64,000 bases of DNA from Paenibacillus pabuli (GTDB taxonomy: Bacteria > Bacillota > Bacilli > Paenibacillales > Paenibacillaceae), in contig NZ_JBDOIO010000003.1 of NCBI RefSeq assembly GCF_039831995.1, positions 2,604,001 to 2,668,000 on the forward strand, in the 5' to 3' direction. A program made the position numbers and the translations under genes. The notes beneath the pieces are model-generated. The model had not been told where the DNA came from and did no database searches. It saw nothing but the letters and a program-made list of their open reading frames with translations. Below are positions 1-7,102 of this stretch, one piece after another (within the stretch, counting starts at the first letter, position 1; every line of letters starts with the position of its first letter).

Positions 1-136
1 CATTACTTTTTCGGGTAACGATTTCAATCCACCTATCCTCCCCCAATTGACGTACACCGCATTTATCAGTTCCAACCTATTAGGCGCCGTGCGTGTGGGG
101 CCGGAAAACTTCGATGGATTTATTGTATCAGATTAA
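1..136 (+). CDS. C-terminal end of a tandem small beta-rich protein (partial)
   Basis: Open from the left edge in the frame beginning at base 2 and stopping with TAA at 134-136, about 44 residues. Its end (VRVGPENFDGFIVSD) matches the ends of the next two proteins (RVGPECFNAVAYSDD and RLGPESFNATLYSDD), and the preceding SGNDFNPP matches their GSDYNIP and GSEYNVP. It is therefore the third visible member of a tandem paralogue family. The N-terminal part lies outside the window. Function not recognised. Confidence 0.75.
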   Translation, partial: ITFSGNDFNPPILPQLTYTAFISSNLLGAVRVGPENFDGFIVSD

Positions 137-165
137 TAAGAGTTTATAGATAGGAGGAATCGCCC

Positions 166-612
166 ATGGTACGTACACTTGATGCTCGTACTTCTCTCGG
201 ATCCAACGGTGTTACTCCGCTAAATGCTCCACTTGCATCCAATACGCCGACTCTAGTGGGTATCCTCGGACTCAATATCTTTAGTCCAGGACCACTAATT
301 CGTACACAATTCAACGGCACTTATCGCATTTCTGTTGCCAATTTGTCTTCTATTCCTTCTGCCGTTCGATTTGAAATATATAGATCCGCTTCAAATTCAG
401 GAACACCAGTCTATGTCGTCCAGCAACCCGTGTTCCCTTCGGAAGGAAGCATCTTAGCGAGCTTTGAAGGATCTGATTATAACATTCCAGCTCCCCCATC
501 TGGCCAACTGATCTATTCATGTTATGTAACGTTTGTTCCAGTGTCCCCATCCGAAGTAGCCACACGTGTGGGGCCGGAATGTTTTAATGCCGTCGCATAT
601 AGTGACGATTAA
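166..612 (+). CDS. Small tandem paralogue, hypothetical (148 aa)
   Basis: Starts at ATG 166 with a good ribosome binding site (AGGAGGAA, 152-159). The 148-residue protein begins MVRTLDARTSLGSNG and ends RVGPECFNAVAYSDD. It has no signal peptide or membrane segment and is rich in Ser, Thr, Val, Pro and aromatic residues in alternating patterns that suggest beta-strands. The start and end blocks are shared with the next gene and, at the end, with the fragment before it. This looks like a recently duplicated array of one structural protein. A spore-surface or exported structural role is a guess from composition only; I do not recognise a named family. Confidence 0.8.
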   Translation: MVRTLDARTSLGSNGVTPLNAPLASNTPTLVGILGLNIFSPGPLIRTQFNGTYRISVANLSSIPSAVRFEIYRSASNSGTPVYVVQQPVFPSEGSILASFEGSDYNIPAPPSGQLIYSCYVTFVPVSPSEVATRVGPECFNAVAYSDD

Positions 613-648
613 AGTCGATCCACTCCTAAATAAGAGAGGAGGACAACC

Positions 649-1101
649 ATGGTCAAAACGTTAGATGCACGTACTTCTCAAGGCTCTAATGGACGAAACA
701 TTATAACTCCTAGTTTTACAAATGGAGTTCCTTTACTCTTTGCTCAATTAGGATTGCAAGTAAATAACCCAGGTACATTGGTCCGTACGCTCTTTTCAGG
801 TATAGTCGAACTTACTGCCAATGACTTGCCTATTAACGGAAACCTTGTTATCGAAGTATACCGGGGATTAGGAGCCTCTCAGCAGCTGGTTTACAGAGCT
901 GGTACTATAGTACTTGCTAACGAATTCTTTAGCCCATGTGTATTCAGCTTTACCGGTTCAGAATACAATGTACCCACTTCCGGAAGTGGACAAATTATTT
1001 ATTCAGCTTACGCAATATTCACCTATAATCCTTTGTTTAGTGTGAATAACGTGCGGTTGGGGCCAGAGAGTTTTAATGCAACGTTATACTCAGATGATTG
1101 A
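649..1101 (+). CDS. Small tandem paralogue, hypothetical (150 aa)
   Basis: ATG at 649 follows GAGAGGAGG (635-643). The 150-residue product begins MVKTLDARTSQGSNG, almost identical to the start of the preceding protein, while the middle is strongly diverged and the end RLGPESFNATLYSDD is again conserved. The 36-base gap to the gene before it contains little more than its ribosome binding site, so the array is probably one transcript. A hairpin at 1189-1236 is a plausible end of it. Conserved edges with a variable middle is the notable feature. Function unknown. Confidence 0.8.
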   Translation: MVKTLDARTSQGSNGRNIITPSFTNGVPLLFAQLGLQVNNPGTLVRTLFSGIVELTANDLPINGNLVIEVYRGLGASQQLVYRAGTIVLANEFFSPCVFSFTGSEYNVPTSGSGQIIYSAYAIFTYNPLFSVNNVRLGPESFNATLYSDD

Positions 1102-1188
1102 GGTATCGATGTACTTGCTGGCCCTCCCTGTCGAGTGAAACCTTTATTTTCGAAATTCTTTGCTCTCTTAAGTCTTCATCTAAGTGAT

Positions 1189-1236
1189 AAGGGTACAGGC
1201 TCTTGTCTTTAACTTAGGCAAAAGCTTGTACCCTTT
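1189..1236 (+). terminator. Hairpin ending the tandem-paralogue transcript
   Basis: AAGGGTACA (1189-1197) pairs with TGTACCCTT (1227-1235), and an imperfect extension GGCTCTTGTC / GGCAAAAGC continues the stem inward. Only a short T-run and A-rich sequence follow, so termination efficiency is uncertain. Confidence 0.5.
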
Positions 1237-1876
1237 AAAATAAGAGACACAGTAAAAATGAGAGAAATACCTTCCGCGCCATTAATTCGTCTAAGATAAA
1301 ACCCTTTTGGAAAATCTTCGTCTTCAGTTAGTATCTCCGATGCAATTGTGATAGAGCCCACTGGAGCTCTATGTTGCTGAATAGGATGTCCCGAATAACC
1401 TTCAGGTTGATCAAGATACACAAGTCTTCTCCTCGACATCTCTTCCGCATTTTTTCATAACAAAAAACCGTTAACTAAGTACATCACAGATTAACAGTTT
1501 GATTCTTTTTTACATATGTTCTAACTAAGTTTGAAGCATCTGATAAGCGTCTGTTTGTAAGCATCATTGCAGCTGCTTGAGGTGGATAAAATCATCGTTA
1601 CTTGGACGTTGAGTCGAACATTCTCGTTTTGATAAGGGCAAATATATTTATTAACCCGCGACAACTTTTATTCCTTAAAATGATGATGCTTATACAACTA
1701 GAGGACTCTTCCAAATCGGCGATTCTGTTGTCTGCAGTCACAGTAACTTTTCTAAAGTAAATCCGACCAGGTTGGTAACTTGTACGATAAACCTGGCTTT
1801 GGCTCTCCGGTCAATTTTCCCCTTGCCCTTTCGGTAATTCCCTTAAAAAGTAGCCGTAGGGTGATTTTTTCCTCTC
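1237..1876. other. Gene-poor gap with weak dyads
   Basis: No convincing gene. A minus-strand open frame at 1209-1439 (76 codons) has no well-placed ribosome binding site, runs into the terminator hairpin and resembles nothing I know. Dyads are AACCGTTAA/TTAACAGTT (1467-1499) and CCAGGTT/AACCTGG (1768-1796). The second is about 80 bases past the marR stop and could end that transcript, though it lacks a T-run on that strand. Confidence 0.4.
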
Positions 1877-2305
1877 TCACAAGCGTTCATTAATTTTGAT
1901 CAGCATTTCCTTTAGGATTTGCTTCTCCTCCTCTGTAAGGACTTGAACAATATCTTCCTCCACTCTTTGGAACGAGTCTTGAAAGTTTTCAATTAATTCA
2001 ATTGATTTTGGCAAGACATATATATTTTTTTGGCGTTCATTGTTGGGCGGGATTCTGCGCACGATATACCCTTTTTGCTCTAAACCTTGAAGCATGCTTG
2101 TAATGCTGGCCCCACGTAGATGAAACCGATCTGCAAGGTCCTTTTGAATAATTTGATTATCTTGGTTTTGATAAATATAGTCGATTACTTTCCCTTGTTG
2201 AGCGTTCAATCCCAGCTCCTTTATACTTTCGTCTGCTCTCTTCTTTAACTTAAGACCAATAATCTGAAACAAATCCAGATAAGGCGTGTCCTTTGGCGTT
2301 TGCAT
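1877..2305 (-). CDS. MarR-family transcriptional regulator
   Basis: A 142-residue winged-helix protein. The helix-turn-helix region (about residues 40-95) contains QQGKVIDYIY, the recognition segment KDLADRFHLRGASITSML and the wing PPNNERQKNIYVLP, flanked by the helices MarR proteins use to dimerise. An in-frame ATG six codons upstream is unlikely to be used because the Shine-Dalgarno GGGAGG lies inside that extension; I take ATG 2305-2303 (MQTPKDTPYL). It is divergent from an amidohydrolase gene. A promoter TTGACA-N17-TATAGT (2380 to 2352) and a TTAGNNNNCTAA palindrome at 2326-2337 just downstream of it suggest autoregulation. Confidence 0.85.
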   Translation of the reverse strand: MQTPKDTPYLDLFQIIGLKLKKRADESIKELGLNAQQGKVIDYIYQNQDNQIIQKDLADRFHLRGASITSMLQGLEQKGYIVRRIPPNNERQKNIYVLPKSIELIENFQDSFQRVEEDIVQVLTEEEKQILKEMLIKINERL

Positions 2306-2325
2306 GATCGTCCTCCCTGTCATTG

Positions 2326-2337
2326 TTAGGAATCTAA
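2326..2337. promoter_or_regulatory. TTAGNNNNCTAA palindrome, likely MarR operator
   Basis: TTAGGAATCTAA lies between the marR promoter and its start codon. Two more TTAGNNNNCTAA copies occur on the amidohydrolase side of the same intergenic region, so this is probably the site bound by the regulator. Confidence 0.6.
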
Positions 2338-2351
2338 TTGTAAGTAAACAA

Positions 2352-2380
2352 ACTATACTGTGATCCTATAAGCTTGTCAA
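2352..2380 (-). promoter_or_regulatory. marR promoter
   Basis: On the minus strand: -35 TTGACA (2380-2375), 17-base spacer, -10 TATAGT (2357-2352). One mismatch in twelve to the sigma-A consensus. Confidence 0.7.
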
Positions 2381-2387
2381 ATGAATA

Positions 2388-2429
2388 TTAGTTTATTGAC
2401 AGTTAGAAGACTAACAGTTAGTATCCTAA
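2388..2429 (+). promoter_or_regulatory. Amidohydrolase promoter overlapped by a 15-base-period operator array
   Basis: Promoter TTGACA (2396-2401)-N17-TAGTAT (2419-2424). Superimposed are TTAGTTTATTGA (2388), TTAGAAGACTAA (2403) and TTAGTATCCTAA (2418), exactly 15 bases apart. The last two fit TTAGNNNNCTAA and the first is a half-site. The third covers the -10, so binding should repress. Confidence 0.65.
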
Positions 2430-2461
2430 TCGTAATACATAAACAATTTGGAGGGATTCAC

Positions 2462-3772
2462 ATGGAGAAGGTCATACAAAATACTGTGTTAGAACAAGTT
2501 ACAGCAATTACAAATGTACGTATCTTTGATGGGGAGCAAATGATTATACCTAGACATGTTGTCATTAAAGGAGAATCCATTATTTCAGTGGGCGGAGACC
2601 TACCTGCCGATGCAACGATTATCGATGGAGAAAATGCGACTCTAATGCCTGGTCTTATTGATGCACATGTCCACACCTCAATCGGCGGATTAAGAGATGC
2701 CTTAAAATTCGGCGTTACAACAGAACTTGAAATGAACGGGGATTTTACTAAACGTGGTCGCGAAATTCAGTTGAAAAATGTGCATGACATCGCAGACGTC
2801 CGTTCTGCTGGCACAGCGATCACCGCTCCAGGCGGACATCCAGATGAGTTGCTGCCAGACGGAGATGAAATTCCAGAATTCGTATTAAAGGAGCTAGAGA
2901 AGTTATCGGAGGAAGACCGGGAAGCGATGTTGGCCGCATACGCTCACGATCACGAAGAGATACCACAAGTGACGACGGTGAAAGAAGCGATTAAACATGT
3001 GCATACCCAAGTGGAGAATGGAGCGGACTATATTAAAATCATGATTGAAGAAGGAACGGTCATGGGAGCACCTGGCCTGCCTGTACTAAACGATGAGATT
3101 CTAAAAGCATCCGTGACAGAAGCCCACAAGCTCGATAAGCTGGTCATCGCCCACGTCTTGACTGCTCTTTCATCGCAACAAGCTATCAATTTTGGAGTTG
3201 ACGGTTTAGGGCACTTGTTTATCGACAGACCCGAGAACACGTCCGAGTTAGTGAAAGCTATAGCAGATGCAGGCGCTTTTGTTACACCTTGCTTGGTGTT
3301 AAATTCATCGATTATCGGAAATCCTGCCTCTGAATTGGCAAACGATCCGCGTGTTCATTCTAAATTAAGTCCGGAATGGATCGATATTTTGAATTCAAGC
3401 TTTAATACGTTCCCTCAAGGCAATATGGAGAACAGCTTTAAGAATGTGATGGATCTTCACCGTGCCGGAGTTGATATTCTGGTAGGGACAGATGTCGCAC
3501 CAGTTCCCGTTCCAAACCTTGGCGGCCTTGCTCATGGCGCCAGCGTCCATCATGAAATGCAATTGCTGGTAAAAGCGGGGTTCACTCCGTGCGAAGCCCT
3601 TCAGTCGGCTACTGCGAAACCAGCCCGCTGCTTTGGTCTTCTCGATCGCGGCCGTATTACCGAAGGTGCACGAGCTGATATTATTCTCGTAGATGGTGAT
3701 CCAACCACTAATATTTCAGATACCCTGTCAATCAAATCAGTGTGGCTCAAAGGCCTGCAACAACTATGTTAA
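2462..3772 (+). CDS. Metal-dependent amidohydrolase, imidazolonepropionase-like
   Basis: 436 residues from ATG 2462, chosen because GGAGGG sits at 2450-2455; an in-frame ATG at 2381 would lie inside the promoter/operator region. Features of the amidohydrolase superfamily: small N-terminal beta domain, PGLIDAHVHT with metal ligands His69 and His71, a probable carboxylated Lys192 in YIKIM, His231 (IAHV), His251 (GLGHLF), Asp344 (VGTDVAP), and the closing beta domain GARADIILVDGDP. Substrate is not predictable; family members hydrolyse amides, lactams or dipeptides. Cytoplasmic, no signal peptide. Divergent from and probably controlled by the MarR regulator. Confidence 0.85.
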   Translation: MEKVIQNTVLEQVTAITNVRIFDGEQMIIPRHVVIKGESIISVGGDLPADATIIDGENATLMPGLIDAHVHTSIGGLRDALKFGVTTELEMNGDFTKRGREIQLKNVHDIADVRSAGTAITAPGGHPDELLPDGDEIPEFVLKELEKLSEEDREAMLAAYAHDHEEIPQVTTVKEAIKHVHTQVENGADYIKIMIEEGTVMGAPGLPVLNDEILKASVTEAHKLDKLVIAHVLTALSSQQAINFGVDGLGHLFIDRPENTSELVKAIADAGAFVTPCLVLNSSIIGNPASELANDPRVHSKLSPEWIDILNSSFNTFPQGNMENSFKNVMDLHRAGVDILVGTDVAPVPVPNLGGLAHGASVHHEMQLLVKAGFTPCEALQSATAKPARCFGLLDRGRITEGARADIILVDGDPTTNISDTLSIKSVWLKGLQQLC

Positions 3773-3861
3773 TGAGAATCTGCATCTCCACATCATGTCG
3801 TTAGAGCGAATGTGGTACTTCACTAACAAACTGGATAATACCAGTGTAGACATAAAAATTA

Positions 3862-3911
3862 TCAAGCCGTCTTCTTGGTTTATCGAGTTAGAGTTTCCCG
3901 TTAGTTTAAAC
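3862..3911 (+). repeat. Decayed copy of the CCCGTTAGCTTA intergenic repeat (right half)
   Basis: TTCTTGGTTTATCGAGTTA followed by GAGTTTCCCGTTAGTTTA matches the right half of the best full copy at 23727-23817 (CTTGGTTATTGAGCTATCGTTTCCCGTTAGCTTA in two pieces). The GCAG hairpin half is missing. Confidence 0.55.
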
Positions 3912-3991
3912 TCTATATTCCCTGCATGTAGCCTTTGACCACAGCAGACAATTTAGTTTGTCACTTTAATCTCTAACTCACTTACGCAAAA

Positions 3992-4021
3992 AATAACCGC
4001 TGTATAGTAACAGCGGTTATT
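3992..4021. terminator. Bidirectional terminator
   Basis: Perfect 12-base stem AATAACCGCTGT (3992-4003) / ACAGCGGTTATT (4010-4021) with loop ATAGTA, A-rich before and TTTT after, so it can work on both strands. It serves the amidohydrolase and formerly the minus-strand remnant at 4026. Confidence 0.8.
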
Positions 4022-4025
4022 TTCA

Positions 4026-4219
4026 TTATTTTAATAGCATTTGCAATGCTTCTTTTACGGAAAGTGGTTTGCGACCTAAAAGCATTTCTAGATCAGAATG
4101 TGGCGCTTCTAATCCCCCCTCACGAATACATTTTTTGATTTCGACAGAGTCTATGACCAGATATTTTCAGTCTTCTGGTACGCTTGGCAGTTCTATCATG
4201 TGGAATACGCTGCTATGCA
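4026..4219 (-). pseudogene. 3' remnant of an NmrA/SDR-type NAD(P)-binding protein
   Basis: The minus strand from about 4150 down to TAA at 4028-4026 reads REGGLEAPHSDLEMLLGRKP then LSVKEALQMLLK. This matches the end of NmrA-like reductases; compare SGDLERLIGRKPMTYKEFF at the end of the intact gene at 17044. Further upstream the frame is interrupted by TGA codons (about 4160 and 4219). No start or nucleotide-binding domain remains. It lies directly before the terminator at 3992-4021. Confidence 0.6.
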
Positions 4220-4474
4220 ATCCGTCTCATATGGATGCTAAGAGCAACAAGTTTAAGATGACAATGGTTTATGTCGGTTTAGCGAGACAGGTACTTGACA
4301 TATGCAATCCGTAGCCCTAAAATGAGCTAAGTCAGTCGATTATGGACTCGATGAGTCGATAATAGGAGCGCAAATGAATTATTCTTAACTCGACTATGCA
4401 CTTCATGTCCATGCGATCAAAGGAGCTGGTTCTTTGTATGAATGCAAGCTGAATCACGCACCTTTTTTTGTCTC

Positions 4475-4501
4475 TATTATAGATATAGAGTATCTATAAT
4501 A
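4475..4501. promoter_or_regulatory. Perfect 11-base dyad upstream of the SDR gene
   Basis: TATTATAGATA (4475-4485), spacer TAGAG, TATCTATAATA (4491-4501). AT-rich and without a following T-run, it looks like a repressor operator rather than a terminator. It lies 75 bases before the ATG at 4576. The regulator is unknown. Confidence 0.5.
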
Positions 4502-4575
4502 TCCGATTGTTTATTTAAGAATAGGAGGCAGTGACAGATCGTATCACTTTACTTAGATTAGGGAGATGACGAACG

Positions 4576-5463
4576 ATGAAAATATTTATGACAGGCGTTA
4601 CCGGATATATTGGAAGTTCTGTGGCTAAAGTATTGCTCGATGCAGGGCATTCAATTTATGGTCTGACCCGGGGCACCAGCGAAATAAACGAGCTGAAAGA
4701 GCTTGGAGTGGAGCCTGTCGTGGGCACACTTGGAGATACGGAAATACTGGCTGATTACGCAAAACGGAGCGATGGAGTGATTCATACAGCTGACGTTGCT
4801 CACCGCAAGGCTATTGAGACGTTTATTAGCGCTTTGCGCGGTACAGGAAAGCCGTTGATTCACACATCCGGTTCAGGCAACGTTGGGGATGATGCCAAGG
4901 GCGAATTCCAAAGCGAGCAAATCTATAACGAAGAAACACCTGTAACAAGGGACTTGGAATCGATTCGAGTCAATGAGCTGGTGCGCAAAGCAGGGGTCGA
5001 TCAAGGAGTGCGAGGCATTGTCATCGTACCTTCCATGGTATATGGAACGTCTCTCGGACTTCCAAGAGACAGCATTCAGCTTCCAATGATTGTACAGAAA
5101 TCGAAAGAAGTGAAGGCCGGAGTCTATATTGGCAAAGGTCTGAACAGATGGTCGAACGTCCATATTCGTGACTTGGCCCATTTGTATCTTCTTGCGCTAG
5201 ACAAAGCGCCATCCTCCTCTTACTTTTTCGCAGAAAATGGCGAGGAATCGTTCCGTGATCTAAGCCGTTACGTGAGTGAGGCGCTTGGATATGAGGGACG
5301 CACGGTGAGCTGGTCTCTGGAAGAAGCGGTTTCTGAATTTGGCCTTCTGGCTCAATATACACTTGCGACGAATTGCCGAATTCGCTCTGTGCATGCTCGA
5401 AACTTGCTTGGCTGGAAGCCTGAAGCCGAATCCGTGCAAACTTGGCTTGCTAATAGCCTTTGA
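4576..5463 (+). CDS. NAD(P)-dependent epimerase/dehydratase-type SDR
   Basis: 295 residues from ATG 4576 (GGGAGATGA at 4561-4569). The Rossmann motif GVTGYIG is at residues 7-13, followed by an extended-SDR pattern (IVPSMVYGTSLGLPRDS, NVHIRDLAHLYLLAL). The classical YxxxK catalytic pair is not obvious: the usual position reads SIRVNELVRKAG, so it may be an atypical reductase or a nucleotide-binding regulator. The C-terminus WKPEAESVQTWLANSL looks complete. Its TGA overlaps the TTG of the next, truncated, frame. Confidence 0.75.
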   Translation: MKIFMTGVTGYIGSSVAKVLLDAGHSIYGLTRGTSEINELKELGVEPVVGTLGDTEILADYAKRSDGVIHTADVAHRKAIETFISALRGTGKPLIHTSGSGNVGDDAKGEFQSEQIYNEETPVTRDLESIRVNELVRKAGVDQGVRGIVIVPSMVYGTSLGLPRDSIQLPMIVQKSKEVKAGVYIGKGLNRWSNVHIRDLAHLYLLALDKAPSSSYFFAENGEESFRDLSRYVSEALGYEGRTVSWSLEEAVSEFGLLAQYTLATNCRIRSVHARNLLGWKPEAESVQTWLANSL

Positions 5464-5990
5464 AGATTGTGATGTTGATCATTGCAGAAGGCGCGCTAAA
5501 CTCGCTTGAAAGTGTGAACGTTGTCCACATCCGGCCTGTCGGCTTTTACAGCAATCTTTTTGCCGACATGCAAAGCCTCAAAACCCAGCAGACTATCTTC
5601 AGCCCAATTTCAGTTGACATCCCACAAGGCTGGGTCAGCCCCGTTGATATTGCAGACGTCGTTTACGCCATGATTTCTCACACCCCAGCGGGTAAAAGCG
5701 CGAAGTTCATAGTTAGTGACTGGGCCACAGGCAACGACTGGCCCAACGCCCTTGCCGAGAAAGGTATCGAAGCCAAATACCAACAAATTCCCGTTGAAGC
5801 TCTTGCTGAGAATATGAAAAAAATCGGCTTCCACGAAAACACTGCCAACGGCTTTGCCCAAATGAACCGCGCCTGCGAGAACGCCGACGAGTTCTACGCC
5901 AGCCTCCGTGCAACCGACTACCACCTTGGTAAAGTCAAGGTCGGAGACTTTGCGAAAGTTTTCGCAGATGTGTATAATAAATCTGTTTAA
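5460..5990 (+). pseudogene. N-terminally truncated NmrA-like protein
   Basis: A 176-codon frame opening at TTG 5460, overlapping the stop of the SDR gene. From about residue 10 it is homologous to the middle and C-terminal half of NmrA-like proteins: AEGALNSLESVNVVHIRP, VGFYSNLFADM, WVSPVDIADVVY, then a long C-terminal domain to YNKSV. The nucleotide-binding GxxGxxG half is missing and the first residues (MKIVMLII) fit no family start. Most likely the 5' half was deleted and the remainder joined behind the SDR gene. Translation through stop-start coupling is possible but unproven. Confidence 0.6.
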
Positions 5991-6211
5991 ACAGTCCTGA
6001 ATACTGTTAACCTGCGGATGAGAATGCGCCTAAGTGCGCTACTTCTTTCGATAACTTGACCCGGAGAATCTTGAGATGGCAGCCTGTTCATCCTGCTCTA
6101 ATCTCAGACCTCGAACAGGGTTTTACTCTAACTTGGTTTTGACATATAAAGAACAGAGCGCGCTGAAGTGATAGCGAGCTTTGTTCTTTATTGATAAATG
6201 CGCACAAAAAA
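5991..6211. other. Gap with an inverted repeat
   Basis: No gene. TAAAGAACA (6147-6155) and TGTTCTTTA (6182-6190) form a 9-base inverted repeat enclosing GAGCGCGCTG and AGCGAGC. This may end the upstream plus-strand transcript; the following sequence is not T-rich. Confidence 0.4.
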
Positions 6212-6232
6212 AACCTTACCTGTGATAAGGTT
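6212..6232 (-). terminator. Minus-strand terminator
   Basis: AACCTTA (6212-6218) / TAAGGTT (6226-6232). Read on the minus strand the hairpin is followed by eight T. It lies downstream of the small secreted-protein gene, beyond a repeat copy. Confidence 0.65.
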
Positions 6233-6245
6233 CAATCGAATGACT

Positions 6246-6325
6246 TTAAACTAACCTGCCCGTTAACTTAACAAAAGCAGCCGATCACATGGATCAGCTG
6301 CTTTATTAGTTATTATTGAGTTATC
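6246..6325 (+). repeat. CCCGTTAGCTTA/GCAG-hairpin intergenic repeat, full copy
   Basis: CTAACCTGCCCGTTAACTTA is followed by the hairpin AAAGCAGCCGATC-ACATG-GATCAGCTGCTTT (stem with one mismatch) and TTATTGAGTTATCG. It is the same unit as at 21937, 23727 and 28433, in the same orientation. Confidence 0.75.
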
Positions 6326-6358
6326 GACCTTAATAGTCATAATTAATGAAGAATGTGC

Positions 6359-6535
6359 TTATGTATTTCTGTGCTCTATTTTATCATAAAGGTCTTGCCC
6401 CCCATAGCTGCGATCTGTTACAACATCCCTTATGAACCGGACACCATTGCTAGAATCCCCCCCAAACGAAGCCCCGCTAAGCGCTCCTAACACCATAACA
6501 AATGGACATAACATAATGGTTAATACTCGCTTCAT
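6359..6535 (-). CDS. Small exported protein, hypothetical (58 aa)
   Basis: The start is taken at ATG 6535 (MKRVLTIMLCPFVMVLG) because AAAGGGG and GAGG precede it; an in-frame ATG 18 codons upstream has no binding site. The product has a Lys-Arg N-terminus, a hydrophobic stretch (residues 4-18) ending in small residues (GALSGASFGG) typical of a signal peptide, then about 35 polar residues (FIRDVVTDRSYGGQDLYDKI). It contains a Cys in the hydrophobic stretch but no clear lipobox. Function unknown. Confidence 0.5.
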   Translation of the reverse strand: MKRVLTIMLCPFVMVLGALSGASFGGDSSNGVRFIRDVVTDRSYGGQDLYDKIEHRNT

Positions 6536-6769
6536 TTCCTCAACCCCTTTTCCTTTTATCGGAAATTTTATTATGATTATCCTATTCATACGAATATAAA
6601 TTTTAGAGGTTTCAACGCTCTACAAATTAAAACATATACGAGATAGAGAATAGACAAATATGAAAATACCAGCGCTCTAATTAAAAAACTACAAGAGCGT
6701 TTTACTAATTAACCCTTAAAACCACTCCACTATTGTATCAGTTATACGATATCCGAGGCTGAACATTTG

Positions 6770-6800
6770 AAACTCCGGTTACTATGTGAACCGGAGTTTT
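6770..6800. terminator. Hairpin AAACTCCGGTT / AACCGGAGTTT
   Basis: Eleven-base perfect stem with an 8-base loop, followed by TTATTATA on the plus strand and preceded by TTTGA. First of three closely spaced stems in the 567-base gap between the small secreted protein and the SorC regulator; there is no gene in this gap. Confidence 0.5.
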
Positions 6801-6846
6801 ATTATATGTCTGCAATGATTGCCCTTGGTTCCTCTATCGATAACAA

Positions 6847-6895
6847 AAACCTCCTTTAGAGCAATTCAGTCTAATGCATCTAATAGGAGGTTTAT
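6847..6895. terminator. Hairpin AAACCTCCT / AGGAGGTTT
   Basis: A nine-base stem extended by TTAGA/TCTAA with one bulge, loop about 18 bases, A-run before and TTTATTTT after. Second of three stems in this gap. The stem contains an anti-Shine-Dalgarno and Shine-Dalgarno-like pair, but no start codon follows AGGAGG. Confidence 0.5.
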
Positions 6896-6988
6896 TTTCA
6901 ATTCTTAAGTAGAGTTTGCTGTAGTGAATTGAAAGTAAAACTTGAGCATTTATGTATGTTCCATTTGATCAATAAAAATTAAAATAGC

Positions 6989-7025
6989 AAAATAGGTAGC
7001 ACTCTAACGATCCGCTACCTATTTG
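6989..7025 (-). terminator. Terminator of the SorC regulator gene
   Basis: AAATAGGTAGC (6990-7000) pairs with GCTACCTATTT (7014-7024), loop 13 bases. On the minus strand it lies about 80 bases past the regulator stop and is followed by TGCTATTTTAATTTTT. Confidence 0.65.
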
Positions 7026-7102
7026 CTTGCCTTGAAATTGTTTAGACTACTCGTAATTAATATTTATTAATTCTACTTTCTGCTTCTTTTATCATTATTC
7101 TA

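Noticed and set aside
1209..1439. 76-codon minus-strand open frame
   Set aside because: No well-spaced ribosome binding site, runs into a terminator hairpin, and matches no family pattern; mentioned only within the gap entry.
2381..2461. Longer amidohydrolase start at ATG 2381
   Set aside because: It lies inside the promoter/operator region; GGAGGG and ATG 2462 give the normal family start.
4069..4314. Plus-strand 81-codon open frame
   Set aside because: Antisense shadow of the NmrA remnant; no binding site or family match.
5610..5924. Minus-strand open frames over the truncated NmrA gene
   Set aside because: Shadows with no ribosome binding site; the plus-strand frame carries the homology.
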